In this document: in pieces, positions 23,255-32,360 of the stretch
Layout: each line of letters begins with the position of its first letter
How positions within the stretch are numbered: the stretch's first letter is position 1
NCBI GenBank assembly: GCA_041390865.1
Contig: JAWKPC010000008.1
Span: 101,946-165,945, forward strand
DNA length: 64,000 nucleotides
Direction: 5' to 3'
Source: JAUIIK01 sp041390865
GTDB lineage: Bacteria > Chloroflexota > Chloroflexia > Thermomicrobiales > CFX8
Program-made: the position numbers and the translations under genes
Notes under the pieces: generated by a model
The model's input: only the letters and a program-made list of their open reading frames with translations
Database searches by the model: none
What the model was told of the DNA's origin: nothing

Positions 23255-25255
23255 TCAGGGCTGTGGCGTCTGCGTTGCCATCGGCGATGGACTCACCGTC
23301 GCGGACGGCGTTGCCGACGCGGCTGTCGTTGGGCTCGGCGACGGCGTCGATTCAGCCGGTACCTGGGTCGGCTCGGGCGTTGGCTCGATTGTCTGGACCG
23401 GCGTCGTTGTCGGCTCCTCCGTCGGGACCGAAGGCGGAGAGATCTCCTGGTCCGGCCGGCCGGCTCCTGGAATCTGTCCAGCCGGGGTCTCTATTACCTC
23501 CGGCGTCGCCGATGGCTCCGGCGTCGGGGTCGGCTCGATGATGCGGTCCCCGAGATAGCTCACGACGACGTCGTTGTTGCGATCGAGTCCGAGAGCTTTG
23601 AATGACGACCAGCTAAGCTCGACCGTCCACTTTGCCCGCCAGCCGATCTGGTGCGGTATCGCGACCTGATCTCCGATCGTGCACTCGAGCACGCGACCGT
23701 TTGCTTCCAGCTTCAGGCGTTCACCGATCAGGTAGTCGGGATGGACGCAGTAGAACCCGTTCTCATTCGGAGCCCAGTAATCGACGGCGTTGCCCCACGA
23801 GTTGTGGAGCGCCATCGTTCGCTCCCACCAGACGGAGTCGTACGACGGGTCATAGTGTGCGGCGCGGCCCTGTCCGATGAGCTTACCCTCGGCCCGGACG
23901 GGGTCGACTCGCGGACCGGTGGGCGGATACTCGGCGAGCAGTTCGTTCGACGTCGTAATCACAGCCGAGGCCCAGCTAGCGGCAGCGCTCGGATCTGCGC
24001 CTTCGTGGCCGAGCAGGTAATAGCTCGACAGGATCGTCGGCCAGTCCCAGGCCGCGTACATCTCGCGCGCGAATTGAGCTGCCGCTGTCCGGGCGTTCAC
24101 TCCGGGATCATTCAAATCGAGCGGTTGCTCGTCGGTGGACGGCTCGTCCTTTGCACCAAGGAGCCCGTGTCCGCCATTCTCCGCCGTCTCGAACGGGTTC
24201 CCATCGGATGAGTTCATCGAAATGGCTACAAAAATGTAGGGATCGATGAAGGCGTCCCGCGCCGCGCCGATGATCTCCTCGCCGAAGGGTATCTCGGCCG
24301 CCAGCCGGGCCAGTTCCGGGCGCTCGGGCCGTTCAAGCCCGCGCCAGAGCCGGTAGTGAAGACCGACGTTGCCGGATTCGACCTTCCATCCTTCGGGATT
24401 CGATGGCGTGTACGTCAGCGTCCGGCGCTCGAACGCCTGGATAAGCACCAGCGTCGGTATGCCGTCAATTTCGGTGTTGATCCAATACGGCTCGGTGATC
24501 GGCAGGCCGAGGATGTTTAGCGCCGGCATCCCCAGGTCGGTAGCCCATCCCGCGAAGGGGCTGGCAACATTGTGGCCCAGAAGATCCTCGTACTCGACGA
24601 TGCGAACTCCCTGGTCCAGGACGGCACCGGGATGAATCGTTCCGTCCGAAGCAAGTATCTCGGTGACTTCCTTGCCAACCTGATTCAGATTCCGGTCAGA
24701 TTCAACCCGCTCGCCGGTTTCCGGCTCCGTCTCGGTATCGTCATCGAGCTGGACGGACGAATGCCGGGCGAGAACGGCGTAGGTGACTGGATCGGGCTGT
24801 TCCAGATCGCCGACCAGCGCGATGTCAGCAGGCTCCCGCCGGACGAACTCCTCCTCACCAAGTTGGATTCTCCCCGAGAGCAGCTCGGTGGTCAGGAGTG
24901 CGCCGGAGACCATCCAGATAGACCCGGTGGGTGATTGAGGATTTAGCAGGTCCAGACGGCCCTTGTCGTAGTAGACAATGTTCCGGAACTTCGTCGGACT
25001 CTGCGGATAGTACTCGTAGGCGGCGGCGATCGGCTCTGGACCGAAGGCCCAGGCGCGCTGGACGCTGCCGTTGACGATCTGGCCGTCTGTCATTTCCCAG
25101 ACGGACTGAATCGTCGGATCTACAATGACCGGTTCGAGCTCTGCATCGCCGCCGATCTCTTCCTGAGCGCGCGCTGGAATCGCGAACGCCGCGACGGTGA
25201 AAAGCATGAATAACGAAGCAGCGACCCGCCAAACGGGCCGATTGGTCCGCTGCAT
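23255..25255 (-). CDS. Large secreted protein with wall-type modules and a degenerate lysozyme-like domain
   Basis: This 666-residue protein has a signal peptide (residues about 8-30, ending ARAQ). Residues 40-320 contain two modules with WAFGPEPIAAAYEYYP, NIVYYDKGRLDL, LGLPITEPYW, IQAFERRTLTYTPSNPEGW and NVGLHYRLW, related to the modules of the glycosidase at 6253. Residues about 335-480 resemble a lysozyme-like/Slt domain (DPYIFVAISMNSSDGNPF, then GGHGLLGA), but the usual catalytic Glu of ES(G)GNP is Asn. Residues about 560-666 are a Pro/Thr/Ser/Glu-rich tail. A cell-surface structural or peptidoglycan-binding role is likely; catalysis is doubtful. Confidence 0.7.
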   Translation of the reverse strand: MQRTNRPVWRVAASLFMLFTVAAFAIPARAQEEIGGDAELEPVIVDPTIQSVWEMTDGQIVNGSVQRAWAFGPEPIAAAYEYYPQSPTKFRNIVYYDKGRLDLLNPQSPTGSIWMVSGALLTTELLSGRIQLGEEEFVRREPADIALVGDLEQPDPVTYAVLARHSSVQLDDDTETEPETGERVESDRNLNQVGKEVTEILASDGTIHPGAVLDQGVRIVEYEDLLGHNVASPFAGWATDLGMPALNILGLPITEPYWINTEIDGIPTLVLIQAFERRTLTYTPSNPEGWKVESGNVGLHYRLWRGLERPERPELARLAAEIPFGEEIIGAARDAFIDPYIFVAISMNSSDGNPFETAENGGHGLLGAKDEPSTDEQPLDLNDPGVNARTAAAQFAREMYAAWDWPTILSSYYLLGHEGADPSAAASWASAVITTSNELLAEYPPTGPRVDPVRAEGKLIGQGRAAHYDPSYDSVWWERTMALHNSWGNAVDYWAPNENGFYCVHPDYLIGERLKLEANGRVLECTIGDQVAIPHQIGWRAKWTVELSWSSFKALGLDRNNDVVVSYLGDRIIEPTPTPEPSATPEVIETPAGQIPGAGRPDQEISPPSVPTEEPTTTPVQTIEPTPEPTQVPAESTPSPSPTTAASATPSATVSPSPMATQTPQP

Positions 25256-25475
25256 CGATGAGGTTCCCTTCCCCTTCTGGCGCGTTAGACCGGTCTCCCA
25301 GATATTCCTGGTCTACGCTCGTTAACGGCTTCCGGGACCCCACTTCCCGGGTTCACCGCAACGATTGCCACTCGGCAGAATCCAGTCGATTCTACCTATG
25401 CTGGGTAAGAACGCACAGTTGCGACAGGAAGTTACGGGACGTGATGCCGATCGGAGGCGAACGGGAATCAGCCGA

Positions 25476-27194
25476 TTACTCGGGGCTGTATGGCTCAAGC
25501 TCCCGTTTCAAAATCTTGCCGGCCGCTGACTTGGGCAACTCGCTGCGGAATTCAACCTGACGCGGCACCTTGTATTTCGCCAGGTGCTCGGAGCAGAACC
25601 GCAGCACTTCCCGACGATCCATTGTCTCTCCCTCCCGAAGCACGATGTACGCCTTCGCAACCTCGCCGCCGACCTTGTGGCTGACGCCAGCGACCGCAGC
25701 CTCCTGGATCTTCGGATGAGAAGCAAGAACGTCCTCGATCTCGCGCGGATAGATATTCTCGCCGCCGGTGATGATGACGTCCTTGAGGCGATCGACGATG
25801 CGGAAGAATCCGTCCTCGTCCATGGTCGCAATATCGCCGGTATGCAACCAACCGTCATCGTCGAGAACACTGGCCGTCTCCTCCGGCTTGTTCCAGTATC
25901 CCTGCATGACCTGGGGCCCGCGAACCAGGAGTTCCCCGCGTTCGTTGAGTGCCACGGGCTCGCCGGTGTCGGGATCGACAAGTTTGACCTCGGTGTTCGG
26001 GAGCGGAAGGCCGATTGCGCCGTTTCGCGCCCGGCCGTCGAGCGGGTTCACGTGGGTAACCGGCGACGCTTCCGATAGACCGTAACCTTCGACGAGCCGG
26101 CCGCCGGTCAGCTTCTCGAACCGCCGGACGACGTCCGGGGGGAGCGGCGCTCCGCCGCTGACGCAGCATCTGATCGACGTCAGAGCTTCCTGACGACCCG
26201 GGTTGTTCTCCGCTGCCCGATTCAGCGCGTTGTAGAGCGTCGGCACTCCCGGCAGGATCGTCGGTCTGTACTGCTCGATCAAATCCATCACGTCTTTCAC
26301 ATCGAACCGGGGAACGAGAATGATCCTCGCCGCAAGCTGGATCGCGAGGTAGAGGCAGAGGGTTCCTCCATAGGCGTGGAAAAACGGCAGGATGGCCATG
26401 ACCGTCTCTTCCCCCTCAACGGTGTCAGTGAGCCAGGCCCGCACCTGGTTCGCATTGGCGACGAGGTTGCGATGGGTGTGCACGGCAGCCTTCGGGAGCC
26501 CCGTCGTTCCTCCGGTGTACTGAAAGACCGCGACGTCGCTTGGGGAGAGAGAGACTCCAGTTGGCTGGGATGAGCCACCTTTGATGAATTCGCGGTATTG
26601 GTGTCGACCGCGATCCGGTTCGTGCTTTACCTCGACCATCTCGTGCTTGTACTTCAACGGGTACAGCCATCGCTTGAGTCGCGGTAGGCCGTCCTGGATG
26701 CCGGTCACGATCGCCGTCGAAACGATCCCGTTGTCGAGCAACGGTTCGACGTCTTCCCAGAAACGGTCGAGGGTGACGATCAGGTTCGCGCCGGAGTCGT
26801 CGACCAGCTTCTGGATCTCGGAATGGGTCAAAAGCGGATTGATCGATGCCAGGATGCCCCCGGCCTTGAGAATTCCGTATGCGGCGATCAGGAACTGGGG
26901 CACGTTCGGGAGTATGATCATCACCGGTTCTCCGGGGCGGATCCCAAGTTCGACCAGCCGATTGGCAAACCGGTTGGACTCATCGTGAATCTCCTGAAAG
27001 CTGAAGTCCCGCCCGTAGAACGTCGCACAGGTGCGCCCTCCGAAACGTTCACAGGTGTGCACGAGCATTTCCGGAAGCGTGATGTCCGGAATCCCGATCT
27101 CTGGTTCTACTCCGGCAGGATAGTGAGAGATCCAGGGACTTGATGGAGTCGGGGCGTTCATTGCGCCGGGTTGGGTAGGTCGGAGCCCTGACAT
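25476..27194 (-). CDS. Fatty-acid (acyl) CoA ligase, AMP-forming
   Basis: The 572-residue protein has all ANL-superfamily motifs: the P-loop YTGGTTGLPKAAVHTHRN near residues 227-244, GYGLSEASPVTH near 370-381, HTGDIATMDEDGFFRIVDR near 455-473, and C-terminal PKSAAGKILKREL with the adenylation Lys. It activates a carboxylic acid with ATP and joins it to CoA; length and similarity favour medium or long-chain fatty acids. The ATG at 27194 has GAGGTGA upstream. It is divergent from a FadR-subfamily regulator whose operator lies in the shared 160-bp gap, so fatty-acid or acyl control is a reasonable inference. Confidence 0.9.
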   Translation of the reverse strand: MSGLRPTQPGAMNAPTPSSPWISHYPAGVEPEIGIPDITLPEMLVHTCERFGGRTCATFYGRDFSFQEIHDESNRFANRLVELGIRPGEPVMIILPNVPQFLIAAYGILKAGGILASINPLLTHSEIQKLVDDSGANLIVTLDRFWEDVEPLLDNGIVSTAIVTGIQDGLPRLKRWLYPLKYKHEMVEVKHEPDRGRHQYREFIKGGSSQPTGVSLSPSDVAVFQYTGGTTGLPKAAVHTHRNLVANANQVRAWLTDTVEGEETVMAILPFFHAYGGTLCLYLAIQLAARIILVPRFDVKDVMDLIEQYRPTILPGVPTLYNALNRAAENNPGRQEALTSIRCCVSGGAPLPPDVVRRFEKLTGGRLVEGYGLSEASPVTHVNPLDGRARNGAIGLPLPNTEVKLVDPDTGEPVALNERGELLVRGPQVMQGYWNKPEETASVLDDDGWLHTGDIATMDEDGFFRIVDRLKDVIITGGENIYPREIEDVLASHPKIQEAAVAGVSHKVGGEVAKAYIVLREGETMDRREVLRFCSEHLAKYKVPRQVEFRSELPKSAAGKILKRELEPYSPE

Positions 27195-27274
27195 CGTTCA
27201 CCTCATTGTGGTTTGTTCGCGGATGCGTGTACTGGAAATTGTAATGGGAAGTTCAATGACAGTGCTTTTTCGGG

Positions 27275-27303
27275 TTGACGGATCTGGGCCTCGAACCTAT
27301 AGT
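27275..27303 (+). promoter_or_regulatory. Sigma-70-type promoter of the GntR/FadR regulator
   Basis: TTGACG (27275-27280) and TATAGT (27298-27303) are separated by exactly 17 bp. Transcription would start near 27310, leaving a 5' leader of about 45 bases that contains the operator at 27318-27328. Confidence 0.75.
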
Positions 27304-27317
27304 GAAAGCATTCAAAT

Positions 27318-27328
27318 TGGTCTGACCA
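27318..27328. promoter_or_regulatory. FadR-subfamily operator (perfect 11-bp palindrome)
   Basis: TGGTCTGACCA is a perfect palindrome and fits the published consensus of FadR-subfamily GntR regulators, TNGTNNNACNA. It lies just downstream of the predicted start of transcription of the regulator gene and about 125 bases before the divergent acyl-CoA ligase gene. Autorepression by roadblock and control of the ligase are inferred. Confidence 0.75.
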
Positions 27329-27353
27329 CTGACCCAATCTTGTCAGGGGCGTG

Positions 27354-28187
27354 ATGGTGAAGGATCTGGCGGTTCAGCCTGTCCGAAGAGAACGCATCTC
27401 CCAGCGCGTGGCGTTGGAGATTTGCCGGATGATCCGCGACGGTAATCTGTCGCCAGGCGACACGTTGCCCGCCGAACGGGAGCTTGCCGGGGACCTCGGA
27501 GTAAGCAGAGCCAGTCTGCGCGAAGCGCTGCGAGGCCTTGAGCTCGCCGGTATCGTCGAGACGCGTCATGGCGGCGGCACGGTTGTGCGCCGGTTCTCGG
27601 CGTTCGGGACGGAGTCGCCCCTGGCGATGATCTTCGAAGCAAGCCACGACAACGTGAGCGATCTCTGGGAGGTCCGGCGGATTGTCGAACCGGCGCTCGC
27701 CGAGCGTGCGGCGGTTCGGGCGACAACGGATGAGATCGATTGGCTGGGGCAGATGCTGAAGCGGCACGAGGAGCCGTATCACCAGCCTGGGGCAACCGAT
27801 ACACCGCGGGCGTTGGACCGGGAATTTCATGGCGGGGTCGCGCGGCTCACAGGAAACCGGGCCGCCGAACAGGTCATCCACTTGTTGAACACGCTTGTCC
27901 ACAAGGGCTACCGATCGCGGGGCGTCTCGATCCTCGACCGACGATTGCGAGCATACGAGAGTCACTGTGCCATCTTCGAATCTATCCGCGACCGGAATCC
28001 GTCGGCGGCCCGAGAACACATGCTCGACCACCTTCAGGAGGTCGAGGAGTTCATCTTCGCGGAGGTTATTGAAGGACCAAATGAAGACGAAAGACCGGAA
28101 TCGAACGTAGATTCCTATGAACGCCGGAAAATCGAACGTGGAGACGGAGGTGACGAGGCAGCCACGGACCAGCAGCACCTGACCTGA
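27354..28187 (+). CDS. GntR-family regulator with FCD domain (FadR subfamily)
   Basis: The ATG at 27354 (a GTG lies one codon upstream) follows CAGGGG. The 277-residue protein has an N-terminal winged helix-turn-helix (residues about 12-75: GDTLPAERELAGDLGVSRASLREALRGL). An all-helical FCD ligand domain covers about 95-235, with the metal/ligand His and Asp positions visible in DREFHGGVARL. FCD regulators sense carboxylic acids or acyl-CoAs. An acidic C-terminal tail of about 40 residues is unusual. It lies between the divergent acyl-CoA ligase and a downstream peptide-type ABC transporter, either of which could be its target. Confidence 0.9.
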   Translation: MVKDLAVQPVRRERISQRVALEICRMIRDGNLSPGDTLPAERELAGDLGVSRASLREALRGLELAGIVETRHGGGTVVRRFSAFGTESPLAMIFEASHDNVSDLWEVRRIVEPALAERAAVRATTDEIDWLGQMLKRHEEPYHQPGATDTPRALDREFHGGVARLTGNRAAEQVIHLLNTLVHKGYRSRGVSILDRRLRAYESHCAIFESIRDRNPSAAREHMLDHLQEVEEFIFAEVIEGPNEDERPESNVDSYERRKIERGDGGDEAATDQQHLT

Positions 28188-28261
28188 TCGATCCGAGGGG
28201 GAAACCGGATCACAAGCGAACCTGTCGACGACGAAGCTTCAAGTTTGGGAGGAAGATCGTC

Positions 28262-30070
28262 ATGGCCGATGAAGAACGAAACATTAAGAATTTGAGCGAT
28301 ATTGACTGGAGCGTCCTGAGCGGACCGAGGGTGTCTCGTCGAACGATGATGCGCCTTGCGGCGTTCACCGGAGCCGTCCCATTTGCGAGCTGGCTAGCTG
28401 CCTGCGGTGGTGATGACGACGATGATGATGACGACGGCGGCGGCGATACCACCGATGAACCTACCGCGACGTCGGGCGGAGGAGACGAAGGTGGCGACGA
28501 GGAGCCGACCGCTACGGAAGAAGCAGACGACGCTGAACCGACCGCTACATCCGGCCAGGTCAGCGGCACCGCCGCTGAGGCAACGCCGACTCCAGATGAG
28601 AGCGCCCAGTCCGGCGGGACGCTGGTTATGGGTGTCGGTACGATCACGCAGATCCTGACGCTCGATCCTGCACAGGTTACCCAGGGTATCGTCGCTGGAG
28701 AGTTCGTCTCCAACATCTTCTCCAGCCTGGTTCAGTTTGATGAGAACCTCGGGCTCGTCGCCGATCTCGCCGAGGACTGGTCGGTGTCTGAAGATGGCAC
28801 GGAGTACACGTTCAACCTTCGTGACGGTCTGACGCACCACAACGGCGACTCGCTGACAGCCGAAGATTTCGTCTACACGTACGAGCGAACGACGAACGAA
28901 GACTTCGCGTCTCCACATGCCAACAAGCTCAATCTGGTCACCGACATCAGCGCCGTAGACGACCTGACGGTCAGCATCACGTTGAGCGCGCCGTTCGCGC
29001 CGTTCCTGGCCGTTGCATGCAGCCGGGGGCCCGGCCGGGCATTGACGCCGATCTCGAAGCGCGCCATCGAGGAGATGGGCGATGAGGAGTTCGGACTGGC
29101 GCCGGTCGGATGCGGTCCGTTCAAGGTTGTCGAAGGCAGTCGCGAAGTCGGTCAGGGCCTGGAGCTCGAACCGTTCGAGGAGTGGTACGGTGGCCGGCCG
29201 CTGCTCGACCGGATCGTCCTCCAGATCATCCCCGAGCCGTCGAGTCAAATCAGCGCTCTCGAGGCCGGCGATGTGGACATGCTCAATATCGTCGACGAGA
29301 CCGGCGTTGAGCAGATCCAGGCGAACGACGATCTCGTTCTCATCCAGGCGCCCGGCACGAGCTGGTCGGGATTGACGATGAACTTCAACAATCCGCCCTG
29401 GGACGACCCTCGAGCCCGTATGGCGGTCTCGAAGGCCATCGACCGGGATGACTACGTCGAGCGCACCTTCTTCGGGCTCGCTACCCCGGCCCATAGCGCG
29501 ATCGCCCCTGCATTCGGTTGGGTCTACCACGCCGACGACCCGGACAATCCGCAAGCATACGACCTTGAAGAGGCCAAGCGGCTCGCGGAAGAAGTCGGGC
29601 TGGCGGGTACGACTGCGCGGCTCATGGCGCTGTCGGACAATTCCCGCGCTCAGGAGGTCATCCGGAACGCGATGACGGAGATTGGTGTCGAGGTCGAGAT
29701 CCAGCCGTTGCAGAGCGCCGCACTCAATGAGCGCTGGCAGGCCGGCGACTTCGATTTCCACATCAACGGTTCGGTCGTGGATGCCGATCCCGATGACGGT
29801 CACGCGAACTTCTTCTATTCGGACGGGCCGTGGAACGTCTATGGATACAACAGCGCGGAAGCTGACGAACTCCTGAACAAGACGCGAGAGACGAACGATC
29901 TCGAGGAGCGCCGGCAAGCCTGGTTGGAACTGGAGAAGGTCCTACAGGGCGATGTCGCCTACGCGTTCCTTTCCCATTCGATCGACTTCACGGCATTCCA
30001 TAAGGATGTCAAGGGGTACCGGACGATTCCAGAAATGCGCTACATGGAAACTGTCTGGATGGACCGCTAG
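28262..30070 (+). CDS. Peptide/nickel-type ABC transporter substrate-binding lipoprotein
   Basis: The 602-residue protein has a twin-arginine signal (SRRTMMRLAAF, residues about 25-35) and a lipobox LAAC, so it should be exported folded and lipid-anchored. A run of eight Asp after CGG and a Thr/Glu/Gly-rich linker to about residue 115 hold the domain away from the membrane. The remainder is a class C (DppA/OppA) binding fold: FSSLVQFDENLGLVADLAEDW, the WSVSEDGTEYTFNLRDGL strand, and DDPRARMAVSKAIDRDDYV. The ligand could be a peptide, nickel complex or oligosaccharide. Two permease genes follow; no ATPase gene is linked. Confidence 0.9.
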   Translation: MADEERNIKNLSDIDWSVLSGPRVSRRTMMRLAAFTGAVPFASWLAACGGDDDDDDDDGGGDTTDEPTATSGGGDEGGDEEPTATEEADDAEPTATSGQVSGTAAEATPTPDESAQSGGTLVMGVGTITQILTLDPAQVTQGIVAGEFVSNIFSSLVQFDENLGLVADLAEDWSVSEDGTEYTFNLRDGLTHHNGDSLTAEDFVYTYERTTNEDFASPHANKLNLVTDISAVDDLTVSITLSAPFAPFLAVACSRGPGRALTPISKRAIEEMGDEEFGLAPVGCGPFKVVEGSREVGQGLELEPFEEWYGGRPLLDRIVLQIIPEPSSQISALEAGDVDMLNIVDETGVEQIQANDDLVLIQAPGTSWSGLTMNFNNPPWDDPRARMAVSKAIDRDDYVERTFFGLATPAHSAIAPAFGWVYHADDPDNPQAYDLEEAKRLAEEVGLAGTTARLMALSDNSRAQEVIRNAMTEIGVEVEIQPLQSAALNERWQAGDFDFHINGSVVDADPDDGHANFFYSDGPWNVYGYNSAEADELLNKTRETNDLEERRQAWLELEKVLQGDVAYAFLSHSIDFTAFHKDVKGYRTIPEMRYMETVWMDR

Positions 30071-30083
30071 ACAGTATCTGATT

Positions 30084-30115
30084 CCGGGGAGGCCGATCAC
30101 ACTCGGCCTCCCCGG
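30084..30115 (+). terminator. Intergenic stem-loop between binding protein and permease genes
   Basis: A perfect 13-bp stem (30084-30096 with 30103-30115) with a six-base loop lies 13 bases after the binding-protein stop. No T tract follows. In such operons this type of hairpin commonly stabilises the upstream mRNA and lowers read-through into the permease genes; that role is inferred. Confidence 0.6.
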
Positions 30116-30141
30116 GCACATGTTCTGGACGGAGACGTCAC

Positions 30142-31089
30142 ATGACCCGCTACATCATCCGACGGCTCATACATTCAGTCTTCATCATCTGGGGAGTTGC
30201 AACGCTCGTATTCTTCGGTTTACGAGCGGTTCCGGGAGATCCTGTCGTGCAGTTTCTCGGAGCTGAATATACGCCGGAGGCTGCGGACGCCCTCAACAAG
30301 AAGCTCGGGCTGGACCAACCGGTCTATGTTCAGTACTTCAAGTGGTTGTCCAGCACCGCGACCGGCGATCTCGGAGACTCGATCGCGACGGGCGAGACGG
30401 TTGGCGACGCCATACGAACCGGATTTCCGAAGACGATAAGTATCGCGATCGTCGCGTTCACGCTTGCAATCGTGATCGCGATTCCCACCGGAGTAATTGC
30501 GGCATTAAAGAGAAATAGCTGGATCGATTACGTGGTCAGTGTGATCGCCTTCATCGGCGTGAGCATGCCTGCCTTCTGGTTCGGCATCATCCTGATCATC
30601 CTGTTCGCGGTACGGCTCGGCTGGTTGCCAGCGATCGGTTACTCATCGATATCCGAGGACGGATTCTGGGAGTGGTTCAAGCACCTCCTGCTGCCCGCGC
30701 TCGCCGTTGGGGCAGGTTTCTCGGCGATTCTGATGCGATTCGTGCGCGCCGGTCTCCTGGAAGTACTCGGGAGCGACTTCATCCGGACGGCAAGAGCGAA
30801 GGGGCTTGCCGAGCGGAGCGTAATCATCCGTCACGCTCTTCGCAATGCGTTGATCCCGGTCGTGACGATCGCCGGAATACAGATGGCCTTGCTTCTGAGC
30901 GGGACGGTGGTGATTGAGATCGTCTTTTCGATCAGAGGTCTCGGTCGCATCCTCGTCGGGGCAATCCTCGACAAGGACTATCCGATCGTTCAGGGCGTGA
31001 TCCTGCTGATCTCGGTGATCTTCGTCCTCGCAAACCTCGTTGTGGACATCATCTATACCTTCCTCGATCCGAGGATCCGGTATGACTAG
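30142..31089 (+). CDS. Peptide-type ABC transporter permease (DppB-like)
   Basis: The 315-residue protein has six TM helices. The N-terminus is MTRYIIRRLIHSVFIIWGV, typical of DppB, and the EAA loop reads FIRTARAKGLAERSVIIRHALRNALIPVVT near residues 213-242, the contact site for the ATPase. It forms half of the transmembrane channel with the next gene product, which overlaps it by eight bases (ATGACTAG). The binding protein lies upstream. Confidence 0.93.
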   Translation: MTRYIIRRLIHSVFIIWGVATLVFFGLRAVPGDPVVQFLGAEYTPEAADALNKKLGLDQPVYVQYFKWLSSTATGDLGDSIATGETVGDAIRTGFPKTISIAIVAFTLAIVIAIPTGVIAALKRNSWIDYVVSVIAFIGVSMPAFWFGIILIILFAVRLGWLPAIGYSSISEDGFWEWFKHLLLPALAVGAGFSAILMRFVRAGLLEVLGSDFIRTARAKGLAERSVIIRHALRNALIPVVTIAGIQMALLLSGTVVIEIVFSIRGLGRILVGAILDKDYPIVQGVILLISVIFVLANLVVDIIYTFLDPRIRYD

Positions 31090-32023
31090 CGGAAGCGTAG
31101 GTGGAGGAATGGATGCCACAGCCGCCGGGCCGCAGGATGTCCTGGACCGTCTTGCCGAGGAACGGCGCGCAAATCAGGGTAACCGCGTCTGGCAGCGGCT
31201 GAAGTCGGAGCGCAAAGCGCTCGTCGGTCTGGTTATCGTCGGGTTGCTGGCGCTGATCGCCATTGCCTCGCCGGTGATCGCGCCTTATGACCCGGACGCG
31301 GACGATTTCGGCCTGTTCGTCTCGCCGAGTCTGGATCATCCGATGGGCACTGATTCGTTCGGGCGGGACCTTTTCTCGCGCGTGCTCATCGGTACCCGGG
31401 TGTCGCTGACGATCGGGGTTCTGGCGGCGCTGGCCGCGACGATCGTCGGCGTCTCGCTTGGTCTGGTGTCGGGTTACTACGGCGGCTGGATCGACAGCCT
31501 GATCATGAGATTCATCGACTTGCTCTGGGCATTTCCTGTGATCATTCTGACGGTGGGGATGGTCGCGATATTCGGTACGGGCGCAAGGAATGTGGTGATC
31601 GCAATCGCGGTTGCCTACATCGATGACTTCGCGCGCGTCGTCCGAGCTGAGGTGCTACGGCTGCGGGAAGAGGAGTTCATGATCGCCGCTCATTCGATTG
31701 GCGCGGCGGATGTGAGGATCATGATCCGCCATCTCTTGCCGAATATCGTCGCTCCGATTATCGTCCAGGCCTCATTCGCGGTCGGTCTCGGAATCCTGGC
31801 CGAGTCCGGGTTGACTTTCCTTGGTCTTGGCGTGGATCCGACGACGCCGACCTGGGGACTGGCTCTGAACGAGGGACGGGACTTCGTCCGCCGTGCCTGG
31901 TGGATCAGCGTTTTCCCGGGCGTGGCCATCGTCTTCACCGTCCTCGCCCTCAATCTTTTCGGCGATGGGTTGCGGGATGCACTTGACGTCCGAGGCGTTG
32001 GCGATAGCGAAGAGGGCACCTAG
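31082..32023 (+). CDS. Peptide-type ABC transporter permease (DppC-like)
   Basis: I chose the ATG at 31082, with GAGG seven bases upstream, which overlaps the DppB stop. The 313-residue protein has a polar N-terminal segment of about 40 residues, then six TM helices. DppC features are HPMGTDSFGRDLFSRV near 83-98 and the EAA loop EEFMIAAHSIGAADVRIMIRHLLPN near 195-219. It completes the channel. No dppD/dppF-type ATPase gene follows; the next 337 bases hold no convincing gene. Confidence 0.93.
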   Translation: MTSGSVGGGMDATAAGPQDVLDRLAEERRANQGNRVWQRLKSERKALVGLVIVGLLALIAIASPVIAPYDPDADDFGLFVSPSLDHPMGTDSFGRDLFSRVLIGTRVSLTIGVLAALAATIVGVSLGLVSGYYGGWIDSLIMRFIDLLWAFPVIILTVGMVAIFGTGARNVVIAIAVAYIDDFARVVRAEVLRLREEEFMIAAHSIGAADVRIMIRHLLPNIVAPIIVQASFAVGLGILAESGLTFLGLGVDPTTPTWGLALNEGRDFVRRAWWISVFPGVAIVFTVLALNLFGDGLRDALDVRGVGDSEEGT

Positions 32024-32360
32024 CACGAGTCACGTTAACGCCCCTGGCTTTACGCGATCGACGAGCAGCTTGCGCGGGTGTCGCTTATGCGGCACCCGTG
32101 CAATCCTTAAACGTCAGTAGTTTGCCTCAGATTCGCGCCGTTTGAAACGTGTACTCGCGCCGCCGTTGCCTGCCGTTCCTGCGTCAAGGGTGATCTACGC
32201 GAGCCGGGTCGGTTCCCGGCTGAGCAGAACGCTCGACAGCGCGTCGTCTGTGGCGGCGCGCATACCGCTATCCATTGTGTTTCATGATTGCCCGCGAAGG
32301 GTGAATCGATTCGCTCGAGATGACACTGTTCTGGTGTGCGCGGGTACTTCTGGCGGCTGA
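32024..32360. other. Intergenic region with one hairpin, no supported gene
   Basis: This 337-bp interval separates the convergent dppC-like and rex genes. CGGGTGTCGC (32075-32084) pairs with GCGGCACCCG (32089-32098) around a TTAT loop, with one G-U pair, and could end the transporter transcript. A 72-codon plus-strand ORF at 32142-32360 has no SD, no recognisable features and an atypical composition, so I do not call it. Confidence 0.5.

Noticed and set aside
28394..29917. 507-codon ORF on the minus strand
   Set aside because: Antisense to the peptide-binding lipoprotein, with Arg/Asp-rich low-information sequence. The plus-strand protein has clear signal, lipobox and family motifs.
32142..32360. 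72-codon ORF between dppC-like and rex genes
   Set aside because: No SD, no motif, atypical composition and no conserved context.
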